Below are positions 7,599 to 14,300 of a DNA stretch of 64,000 nucleotides, in pieces. Both the position numbers and the translations under genes were made by a program. The stretch is taken from positions 496,001 through 560,000 of the forward strand of contig JADJXT010000002.1 of assembly GCA_016720115.1 (NCBI GenBank), in the 5' to 3' direction. The first letter of the stretch is position 1. The number at the start of each line of letters is the position of its first letter. The notes beneath the pieces are model-generated. The model saw nothing but the letters and a program-made list of their open reading frames with translations, was not told the DNA's origin and did not search any database. This DNA comes from Sphingomonadales bacterium (GTDB taxonomy: Bacteria > Pseudomonadota > Alphaproteobacteria > Sphingomonadales > Sphingomonadaceae).

Positions 7599-9170
7599 TC
7601 ACTCTGCCGCAATAGGTAGCTCAGCCTCTTTCCACACCAGCACCGGCTTGCGTGCGGCCAGCGTTTCATCGAGGCGGCGGCGCGGTGCGAAATGCGGCGC
7701 AGATTTGAGCGCCGGATCGCCCTGCTTTGCGCGGTTGGCGACCGAACGCAGCGCACCGATAAACTGGTCGAGCGCGGCCTTGCTTTCGGTCTCGGTCGGT
7801 TCGACCAGCATTGCGCCATGCACGACAAGCGGGAAATAGACCGTCATCGGGTGATAACCCTCGTCGATCAGCCCCTTGGCAATATCCAGCGTCGAGAAGC
7901 CTTCGGCGAGATTGTCGTCGGTGAACAGCGCCTCGTGCATGCACGGGCCCGAAGCGGCAAAGGGCGCTTCAAGCGTGCCTTCAAGGCTGCGCAGCACATA
8001 ATTGGCGTTGAGCACCGCATCCTCGGCCACCTGCTTCAGGCCGTCGGCACCGTGGCTGAGGATATAGGCCAGCGCGCGGGTGAACATGCCCATCTGGCCG
8101 TGAAAGGCGGTCATCCGGCCAAAGGTTTCGGGGTGCATCTCGCCCGCCGATTCCTCTTCGACCAGTTTGAAGCTGCCATCGGGCATCTTTGCGACAAAGG
8201 GGATCGGACCGTAAGGCGACAGCGCCTCGGACAGCACGACCGGCCCCGAACCGGGACCGCCGCCGCCATGCGGGGTGGAAAAGGTCTTGTGCAGGTTGAT
8301 GTGCATCGCATCGACGCCCAGATCGCCCGGGCGAACACGGCCGACAATCGCATTGAAATTGGCGCCGTCGCAATAGACATAGCCGCCCGCCGCATGGACC
8401 GCGTCAGAAATGACCTTCAGATCGCGTTCGAACAGGCCGCAGGTGTTGGGATTGGTGATCATCACGCCCGCGACATCGGGGCCAAGCCGTGTCTTGAGCG
8501 CCGCCACATCGACCCGGCCCTCGGGCGTTGCTGGAATGTTTTCGACGCGGAACCCGGCAAAGGCCGCGGTTGCCGGGTTGGTGCCGTGCGCGCTTTCGGG
8601 AACGAGGATGACCGGTCGGTCCTCACCACGCGCATCAAGCGCCGCCTTGATCGCAAGAATGCCGCACAATTCGCCATGCGCGCCTGCCTTGGGCGACATT
8701 GCAACGCCGTGCATCCCGGTCAGCCGGATCAGCCATTCGGCGAGTTCGTGGATAACCGCCAGCGCCCCCTGCACCGTTTCCTGCGGCTGCATCGGGTGGG
8801 CGTCGAGAAAGCCCTTCATGCGTGCAACCTTTTCGTTGAGGCGCGGGTTGTGCTTCATTGTGCAGCTGCCCAGCGGGAAGAGGCCGAGGTCGATAGCGTA
8901 ATTCTGCCGCGACAGCCGGGTATAGTGGCGCACCGCTTCGGGCTCGGAAAGACCCGGCAGGCCGATATCGCGCTGGCGCTCAAGACCGCCGAGGCGCGAT
9001 TGCACCCTGGGCGCAGGGTCGAAGTCGACACCGGTCGTGTGGCTATCGCCAATCTCGAAAATCAGCGCTTCTTCGAGCATCAGTGCCCGATTTCCGGTGA
9101 AGGTTGCTGCTGTCATGACGTCAGTTTCGCCCATTTCAGGGCGCCAGCCGCTTGCGTTTACCGTGCTCAT
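7599..9170 (-). CDS. gcvPB: Glycine dehydrogenase (decarboxylating) subunit 2
   Basis: C-terminal half of the P-protein of the glycine cleavage system, which decarboxylates glycine and loads the aminomethyl group on lipoyl-GcvH. The PLP lysine is Lys295 in NLHKTFSTPHGGGGPG. The 523 residues match the B subunit of split P-proteins; in E. coli both halves are fused as one polypeptide of about 957 residues. Its ATG overlaps the gcvPA stop by four bases, so equal synthesis of the alpha and beta chains is expected. It is the last gene of the gcvT-gcvH-gcvPA-gcvPB operon and is controlled by the riboswitch at 12160-12406. Confidence 0.98.
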   Translation of the reverse strand: MSTVNASGWRPEMGETDVMTAATFTGNRALMLEEALIFEIGDSHTTGVDFDPAPRVQSRLGGLERQRDIGLPGLSEPEAVRHYTRLSRQNYAIDLGLFPLGSCTMKHNPRLNEKVARMKGFLDAHPMQPQETVQGALAVIHELAEWLIRLTGMHGVAMSPKAGAHGELCGILAIKAALDARGEDRPVILVPESAHGTNPATAAFAGFRVENIPATPEGRVDVAALKTRLGPDVAGVMITNPNTCGLFERDLKVISDAVHAAGGYVYCDGANFNAIVGRVRPGDLGVDAMHINLHKTFSTPHGGGGPGSGPVVLSEALSPYGPIPFVAKMPDGSFKLVEEESAGEMHPETFGRMTAFHGQMGMFTRALAYILSHGADGLKQVAEDAVLNANYVLRSLEGTLEAPFAASGPCMHEALFTDDNLAEGFSTLDIAKGLIDEGYHPMTVYFPLVVHGAMLVEPTETESKAALDQFIGALRSVANRAKQGDPALKSAPHFAPRRRLDETLAARKPVLVWKEAELPIAAE

Positions 9171-10537
9171 GCGCCCACTCCTTCAACAAGCGTTTCCTGC
9201 AATGCCACCGCAAGGGTTTCGATATCCTCGTCGCTCACCACTTCGGTCACTGCGACAAGCAGGCCGTTTTCAAGCGTCGCCTGCCCCGGATAGAGGCGAC
9301 CGAGCGACACGCCGCCGAGCACCTTTTTCGCCGCCAGCCGGTGCACCACATCGCGCGCATTGGCGGGCAGTTTGAGCGTGAATTCGTTGAAAAAACTGTC
9401 ATTGACGAGGCTGACCCCTGGAATGCTGGTCAGACGATCCGCAGCCTGCACCGCGCGGGCGTGGTTGAGCGCCGCCAGTTCGCGCAGACCATGCTCGCCA
9501 AGCAAGCTCATATGAATACTGAAAGCCAGCGCACAAAGTCCTGAATTAGTGCAGATATTGCTCGTGGCTTTCTCGCGGCGGATATGCTGTTCGCGCGTGG
9601 AAAGCGTCAGCACAAAGCCGCGCTTGCCCTCTGCATCGACGGTCTCTCCGCACAGGCGCCCCGGCATCTGCCGCACGAACTTCTCCTTGCAGGCGAACAG
9701 ACCGACATAGGGGCCGCCGAATTGCAGGCCGACCCCGAGCGACTGCCCCTCACCCACCACGATATCGGCGCCCATTTCGCCCGGAGCCTTGATCGCGCCG
9801 AGGGCAACAGGTTCCGTCACCACCGTGATCAGCAGTGCGCCATGTTCATGCGCTTTCGCGGCTATCGGCCCCAAATCCTCTATCCGTCCGAGAATATCGG
9901 GATATTGCACCACAACGCAGCTCGTTTCACTATCGATCGAAGCCAGCAATCGCGCCGTATCGCTCTGCGCCATGTCGAGCGCGGCGAGATCGAGCGTATC
10001 GCCAGTGAAGCGGGCCATGGTCTGCGCGACGCTGACATAATGGGGATGCAGACCCGACGAGAGGATTGCCTTTTTCCGCTTGGTCACACGCCCGGCCATG
10101 CCGATGGCTTCCCAGCAGGCGGTCGATCCGTCATACATCGAGGCGTTGGCCACATCGCAGCCGAACAGCCGCGCTACCTGCGTCTGGAATTCGAACAGCA
10201 TCTGCAGCGTGCCCTGGGCGATTTCGGGCTGATAGGGCGTGTAGGCGGTGAGGAACTCGCCACGCTGGATCAGGTGATCGACGCTTGCCGGCACATGGTG
10301 TTTATATGCGCCTGCCCCCAGGAAAAAGGGATGATGCGCCGCCGCCATATTCTTGCGCGCCAGCGCCGAAAAATGCCGTTCAACCGCCATCTCGCTGGCG
10401 TGCATCGGCAAGCCTGCGATCGGACCGTTGAGCCGCGCTTCTTCGGGCACATCGATGAACAGGTCATCGACCGACGCCGCACCAATGGTCGCGAGCATCG
10501 CCTGCCGGTCGCTATCTGTCAGGGGTAGGTAACGCAT
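9167..10537 (-). CDS. gcvPA: Glycine dehydrogenase (decarboxylating) subunit 1
   Basis: N-terminal half of the split P-protein; it forms an alpha2beta2 enzyme with GcvPB. The 456 residues match the A-subunit length. Conserved features are the start MRYLPLTDSDRQAML, the AYTPYQPEIAQGTLQMLFEFQ segment, NASMYDGSTACWEA, and the GGPYVGLFACKEKFVRQMPGR loop. The C-terminus overlaps the gcvPB start (ATGA). The gap to gcvH upstream holds a compact REP-like hairpin. Confidence 0.98.
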   Translation of the reverse strand: MRYLPLTDSDRQAMLATIGAASVDDLFIDVPEEARLNGPIAGLPMHASEMAVERHFSALARKNMAAAHHPFFLGAGAYKHHVPASVDHLIQRGEFLTAYTPYQPEIAQGTLQMLFEFQTQVARLFGCDVANASMYDGSTACWEAIGMAGRVTKRKKAILSSGLHPHYVSVAQTMARFTGDTLDLAALDMAQSDTARLLASIDSETSCVVVQYPDILGRIEDLGPIAAKAHEHGALLITVVTEPVALGAIKAPGEMGADIVVGEGQSLGVGLQFGGPYVGLFACKEKFVRQMPGRLCGETVDAEGKRGFVLTLSTREQHIRREKATSNICTNSGLCALAFSIHMSLLGEHGLRELAALNHARAVQAADRLTSIPGVSLVNDSFFNEFTLKLPANARDVVHRLAAKKVLGGVSLGRLYPGQATLENGLLVAVTEVVSDEDIETLAVALQETLVEGVGA

Positions 10538-10552
10538 TTTCTCATCCTTCTC

Positions 10553-10572
10553 CCCTCCCGCTTGCGGGAGGG
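10553..10572. repeat. Compact GC-rich hairpin between gcvH and gcvPA
   Basis: CCCTCCCGC (10553-10561) and GCGGGAGGG (10564-10572) are perfectly complementary around TT, in practice an 8-bp stem with a CTTG loop. There is no T tract on either strand, so it is not a typical terminator. It resembles small REP-like hairpins found between genes in many alphaproteobacteria. It lies inside the operon and could stabilise the upstream mRNA end or lower gcvPA-gcvPB expression relative to gcvT-gcvH. Confidence 0.65.
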
Positions 10573-10579
10573 AAATCTA

Positions 10580-10951
10580 TCAAAGCGAGTCCACAAATGC
10601 CTTGTAGGCCGCCGCATCCATCAGCCCGTCGAGCTCCGACGGATCGCTCAACTCGAGCTTGAAGAACCAGCCAGCGCCTTCGGGGTCACTGTTGACCAGC
10701 GCGGGATCGTCGGCGAGCGCATCATTGGCTTCGGTCACGGAGCCCGAAACCGGCGCGTACACGTCTGATGCCGCCTTCACCGATTCCACCACAGCCGCAT
10801 CGCCACCCTTGAATAGCTGCGCGCCCACGGCAGGGACTTCGGCAAACACGATGTCGCCCAGCTGGCTTTGCGCATAATCGGTGATGCCGACCGTGGCGGT
10901 GGTGCCTTCGACCTCGATCCACTCATGTTCGTCGGTAAAATAACGCGTCAT
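10580..10951 (-). CDS. gcvH: Glycine cleavage system H protein
   Basis: Lipoyl carrier protein that shuttles the aminomethyl intermediate between P-, T- and L-proteins. The 123 residues are the usual size. The lipoyl attachment is Lys59 in VVESVKAASDVYAPVSG. The N-terminus is canonical (MTRYFTDEHEWIEVEG). A strong Shine-Dalgarno (GAGGAG) precedes the ATG. Second gene of the gcv operon, after gcvT. The L-protein gene (lpd) is not in the window, as is common because it is shared with 2-oxoacid dehydrogenases. Confidence 0.98.
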   Translation of the reverse strand: MTRYFTDEHEWIEVEGTTATVGITDYAQSQLGDIVFAEVPAVGAQLFKGGDAAVVESVKAASDVYAPVSGSVTEANDALADDPALVNSDPEGAGWFFKLELSDPSELDGLMDAAAYKAFVDSL

Positions 10952-10993
10952 TTGTTCGCTCCTCGTCTCTTGTTGATCGCAATTTCCGAGCCG

Positions 10994-12121
10994 TCAGGCT
11001 TTCGCCTGACTTGAAATTACTCTGCGGTGATATCGATGTGGGATGAAAGGCATGGACGCGACCGCCAGAGGCACGCGCTTGCCGCGCACCTCGGCCTCCA
11101 GCGGTGTTCCGACAGCATTGTGTCCGGCGGCGACATAGCCCATGGCAATCGGCGCGCCGACGCTGGGAGCAAAGCCGCCCGAGGTGATGACGCCGACCTG
11201 CGTGTCACCCACAAAGACCGGAGCGCCCTCGCGCACCGGCAGCTTGCCTTCGACAGACAGCCCCACCAGCTTGCGCGCTGGCCCATCGGCCAGCGCCTTC
11301 AAAATGCGATCCGCGCCGTTGAAACCGCCCTCTGCGCGGCGGCGCTTCGAAACGGCGAAGCTGGCATTGCCCTCGACCGGGTCCGTTGTCGGGTCCATAT
11401 CGTGGCCGTAAAGCGGCAGCCCCGCCTCCAGCCGCAGCGAATCGCGCGCGCCAAGGCCGATGGGCTTCACTTCGGGCTGCGCGCAGAGCGCGTCGGCAAG
11501 CGCCTCGACCTGATCGGCGGATACCGAGATTTCCACGCCATCTTCACCGGTATAGCCCGAACGACTGATCCAAAGCGGCACTTCGCCCCACAGGAACAGA
11601 TCGGCTTCCATGAAATAAAGCTGGTCAACGCCCGGCACGACACGCGCGATCGCTTCCACGGCCTTCGGCCCCTGCAGCGCGAGCAGCGCGCGGTCTTCGA
11701 GATGGTTGATGTCTATGCCGGACGGCAGGTTCGCGCGCAGGAAGGCGATATCCTGATGTTTTACCGCGCCGTTGATGACGACATACAGCCCGGTCGGCGC
11801 AGCCGTGACCATCAGGTCATCGAGCACCCCGCCCTCTTCCGAGAGCAGCAGCGAATAGCGCATCCGCCCTTCCTTGAGCGCGGAAATGTCACCCGGAACC
11901 AGTTTCTCGAGCGCTGCAGCAGCGCCCTCGCCCGACAGGATAAGCTGGCCCATGTGCGACACATCGGACAGCCCGGCATTTTCGCGCGTCCACAGATGTT
12001 CGGCCATGATGCCTTCATACTGGATCGGCATCGCATAGCTCGCAAAGGGCACCATCCGCGCGCCCTTGGCACGGTGCCAGTCGCCCAGCGGCAGTTCGAG
12101 CATTTCTGTATCGTCGCCCAT
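10994..12121 (-). CDS. gcvT: Aminomethyltransferase (glycine cleavage T protein)
   Basis: Transfers the methylene group from aminomethyl-lipoyl-GcvH to tetrahydrofolate and releases ammonia. From the ATG at 12121 (MGDDTEMLELPLGDWHRAKG) it has 375 residues, the normal length. GGAGAA sits just upstream of this ATG, whereas an in-frame start at 12136 has no such support. Conserved parts are MVPFASYAMPIQYEGIMAEH, LSDVSHMGQ (tetrahydrofolate region), YTGEDGVEISV and LRLEAGLPLYGHDMD. It is the first gene of the gcv operon, with the glycine riboswitch immediately upstream. Confidence 0.97.
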   Translation of the reverse strand: MGDDTEMLELPLGDWHRAKGARMVPFASYAMPIQYEGIMAEHLWTRENAGLSDVSHMGQLILSGEGAAAALEKLVPGDISALKEGRMRYSLLLSEEGGVLDDLMVTAAPTGLYVVINGAVKHQDIAFLRANLPSGIDINHLEDRALLALQGPKAVEAIARVVPGVDQLYFMEADLFLWGEVPLWISRSGYTGEDGVEISVSADQVEALADALCAQPEVKPIGLGARDSLRLEAGLPLYGHDMDPTTDPVEGNASFAVSKRRRAEGGFNGADRILKALADGPARKLVGLSVEGKLPVREGAPVFVGDTQVGVITSGGFAPSVGAPIAMGYVAAGHNAVGTPLEAEVRGKRVPLAVASMPFIPHRYHRRVISSQAKA

Positions 12122-12145
12122 AAATTCTCCGCACAAAGTTACAGC

Positions 12146-12162
12146 CAGCGACCGCGTCGCTG
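12146..12162 (-). promoter_or_regulatory. Hairpin between riboswitch and gcvT start, possible expression platform
   Basis: CAGCGAC (12146-12152) and GTCGCTG (12156-12162) pair perfectly over a 3-base loop, directly after the last aptamer-2 bases and about 20 bases before the GGAGAA ribosome site. There is no T run, so this is not an intrinsic terminator. A translational switch, or a switch through Rho, is more likely. How it exchanges with the aptamer P1 stem cannot be decided by eye. Confidence 0.45.
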
Positions 12163-12406
12163 CCTGCCCCCTCTGTCACGGATACCTGAGAGCTTTACCC
12201 CTTCGGTGGAGGAAAATAGGGACAGTTACCAATTTTTGACATCCAATGTGTCGTGAGAAATTTTCTCAAAATTGGTAACTGTCCCTATTTTCCTCTCTTT
12301 CCAGAGTGTCGCAAAAGCCGAAACGGTCCTTTTGCCTGAGAGATTCCGGGGCGGTTGCTCCTTCGGCGGCAGGGTTTCCCCCACGCTCTCCCGTTTCGTC
12401 AGCGAC
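12160..12406 (-). promoter_or_regulatory. Tandem glycine riboswitch upstream of gcvT
   Basis: Read on the minus strand, aptamer 1 shows GGGAGAG, a short hairpin with a GAAA loop, GCCGCCGAAGGAGCAA, then TCTCTCAGGCAAAAGGACCG (complement of about 12327-12395). Aptamer 2 follows with GGAAAGAG, a very long hairpin, CACCGAAGGGGTAAAGC, CTCTCAGGTATCCGTGACAG and GAGGGGG (down to about 12163). These are the conserved blocks of the glycine riboswitch, which in gcv operons usually turns expression on at high glycine. Unusual: the variable hairpin of aptamer 2 (12209-12295) is enlarged by a palindromic element (separate entry). Confidence 0.95.
12209..12295. repeat. 87-base palindromic (REP/MITE-like) element inside riboswitch aptamer 2
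   Basis: Perfect 28-bp arms (12209-12236 and 12268-12295) surround a 31-base centre. Each arm has the form GAGGAAAATAGGG then ACAGTTACCAATTTT. The centre has further small complementary parts (GAGAAA/TTTCTC near 12255-12267). The base GAGG/CCTC probably belongs to the native aptamer hairpin; the remaining arm looks inserted. The arm motif GGGACAGTTACC resembles repeat sequences that I associate with REP-type elements in other proteobacteria, but no RAYT transposase is in the window and I saw no second copy here. Confidence 0.85.
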
Positions 12407-12438
12407 TGAGTCAGCCTTGGCTTTTGACCGCCGCAGAG

Positions 12439-13095
12439 TCAACCGGCGAGCGCGCGGATTTGATCATTCCCGTGGATATGTCTGCCCTGCCCGCCTGCCA
12501 GCGCCAGTGTCGCCATGGCGCGCGCGACCGTTGCAGCAGGTATTGAGCGATACCGGCTGAGCCCGCCAACCATCAGCAGGTCGGTCAGCGGAGCCAGCAG
12601 GATCGCGATGCTTTCGCCGGGTCGGCTCTCCGGCCGTTCGCCACCGGTCAGCAGGCCGGGGCGCAGGAAATCGACCCGGTCAAAGCCCATCTGCGCCATC
12701 GCGGCCTCCGCCTCACCCTTGGTCTGGAGGTAAAAGCTGGCGGATCGCGCCGACGCACCTACCGAGGAGACGGCAATCATATGCCTGGCACCAGCATCTT
12801 TTGCTGCCTGCGCGAAGCCCGTCACAAGATCGAAGTCGACCGCCCGAAACGCCGCTTTCGATCCTGCGGTTCTCATCGTCGTGCCAAGACACGATATTGC
12901 CACATCGGTCTTGATCGCCGCCACAGCTCGCGGCCAGTCAGTCGGCGCAGCTTCGTGGACAATGACGGCAGCAGGTACCCGTTCGGGTTTGCGACGGACG
13001 AGGATATGCGTCTCAATGCCCTCCTGCCCGGCAAGATCGAGCGCCAGTTGCCTTCCGACAAGCCCTGTCGCGCCAGCGATAAGAATCCGCTTCAT
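12439..13095 (-). CDS. NAD(P)-binding atypical SDR (HTATIP2-like)
   Basis: A 218-residue Rossmann-fold protein with the glycine motif GATGLVGRQLALDL at residues 8-21 and an IAVSSVGASARS segment with SSVGAS typical of NAD(P)H-binding atypical short-chain dehydrogenases. It lacks the catalytic YxxxK of true epimerases at a position I can recognise; YLQTKGEAE supplies Y and K with the spacing YxxxK (Y-L-Q-T-K), so activity is possible. The substrate is unknown. Its ATG overlaps the stop of the dGTPase-like gene by four bases, indicating translational coupling. The glycine riboswitch of the next operon begins about 30 bases after its stop. Confidence 0.85.
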   Translation of the reverse strand: MKRILIAGATGLVGRQLALDLAGQEGIETHILVRRKPERVPAAVIVHEAAPTDWPRAVAAIKTDVAISCLGTTMRTAGSKAAFRAVDFDLVTGFAQAAKDAGARHMIAVSSVGASARSASFYLQTKGEAEAAMAQMGFDRVDFLRPGLLTGGERPESRPGESIAILLAPLTDLLMVGGLSRYRSIPAATVARAMATLALAGGQGRHIHGNDQIRALAG

Positions 13096-14291
13096 TTGCC
13101 AAATCCTTCAGGCTGGTGACCAAATATGTCGCGGTGACAGTTGATCGCAAACCGGTCTGTCATGCCTGCAAGGAAATCCCCGATATACCGCGCCCGTTGG
13201 GGCTGATCGTCGGGCAGGCTATCGCGCCATTCCTGCGGCAAGAGTTTAGGATCGCGGCTATAGGCATCGAATAGATCCGAAACCACCTGCGCCGCGCGTT
13301 CGGCTGCGCTGATCTGCGTCGGATGGTGATAAAGGTTAGCATACATGAAGGATTTGAGCTGCCGTTCGCGCCCGGCCAGCTCATCCGAAAAACCGCCAAT
13401 GGTGCGCCCGGCGGTACGGACATCTTCCGCAGTTTGTATTCCCGTCTCAGTGATACGCGCCCTGGTCGTCTCGATCACATCGTTGACCATCAGGCCAATC
13501 TGTTCACGGATCAGTTCGCGCAGCAGTGCTTCATGCCGCGCGCCCGGATAGCGACCGCAAATCGCCCGCCAGCGCTGCTCGACAAAGGGCAGGTCGCACA
13601 GCTGGTCGATAGTCAGCAGGCCTGCCCGGATGCCGTCGTCAATGTCATGATTGTCATAGGCTATATCGTCCGAAATCGCGGCAATCTGCGCCTCCAACGA
13701 AGCGTATTGCTCCAGTTCCAGCGGAAATTCCCCATCGATTTCCTGCAATGCCCAATTGGGTTTGCGAACCGGCCCGTTATGCTTGGCCAGCCCTTCCATG
13801 AGTTCCCAGCTGAGATTGAGACCGGGCCACAGCGGATATGGGGATTCCAGCTTGGACAAGGTGCGAAGCGTCTGGGCGTTATGATCGAACCCGCCATAAG
13901 GTGCCATCGCTGCCTCCAGCGCATCTTCCCCGGCATGGCCAAAGGGCGGGTGGCCGATATCGTGAGCGAGGCACAGCGCCTCGGTCAGATCCTCGTCCAG
14001 CCCAAGCGCGCGTGCGATGGTGCGGCCAATCTGGGCGACCTCAAGACTATGGGTCAGGCGGACGCGGTAATGATCGCCATCGGGTGCAATGAATACCTGC
14101 GTCTTGTAACGCAGCCGACGGAAGGCGATCGAATGAATAATCCGGTCGCGATCACGCTGGAAGATATTGCGCGGCCCCCGCGCTTCCCCGCCGGGCTCGG
14201 CATAGAGCCGCCCACGGCTGGTTTCAGGATTGCAGGCATAGGGTGCGCGGTTGTGCATGGCCACAGCGCTTTGCACCAGAGGCGTTAACAA
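13092..14291 (-). CDS. dgt: Deoxyguanosinetriphosphate triphosphohydrolase-like protein (HD domain)
   Basis: HD-superfamily hydrolase that in characterised members cleaves dNTPs to deoxynucleoside and tripolyphosphate. At 399 residues it belongs to the shorter type-2 subfamily rather than the E. coli type of about 505. Metal-site residues are His81 (RLTHSLEVAQIGR) and His110-Asp111 (LCLAHDIGHPPFGHAGED), with the distal Asp in ISDDIAYDNHDIDDG. The N-terminal SRGRLYAEPGGEARGPRNIFQRD is also characteristic. It lies ten bases after the SPOR/TPR gene stop and overlaps the SDR gene, so three genes appear co-transcribed. Confidence 0.95.
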   Translation of the reverse strand: MLTPLVQSAVAMHNRAPYACNPETSRGRLYAEPGGEARGPRNIFQRDRDRIIHSIAFRRLRYKTQVFIAPDGDHYRVRLTHSLEVAQIGRTIARALGLDEDLTEALCLAHDIGHPPFGHAGEDALEAAMAPYGGFDHNAQTLRTLSKLESPYPLWPGLNLSWELMEGLAKHNGPVRKPNWALQEIDGEFPLELEQYASLEAQIAAISDDIAYDNHDIDDGIRAGLLTIDQLCDLPFVEQRWRAICGRYPGARHEALLRELIREQIGLMVNDVIETTRARITETGIQTAEDVRTAGRTIGGFSDELAGRERQLKSFMYANLYHHPTQISAAERAAQVVSDLFDAYSRDPKLLPQEWRDSLPDDQPQRARYIGDFLAGMTDRFAINCHRDIFGHQPEGFGK

Positions 14292-14300
14292 AACCAGCCG

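Noticed and set aside
7692..9293. 533-codon plus-strand open frame opposite gcvPB
   Set aside because: It is the antisense shadow of a GC-rich, strongly conserved gene; its translation is rich in Arg/His and has no family likeness.
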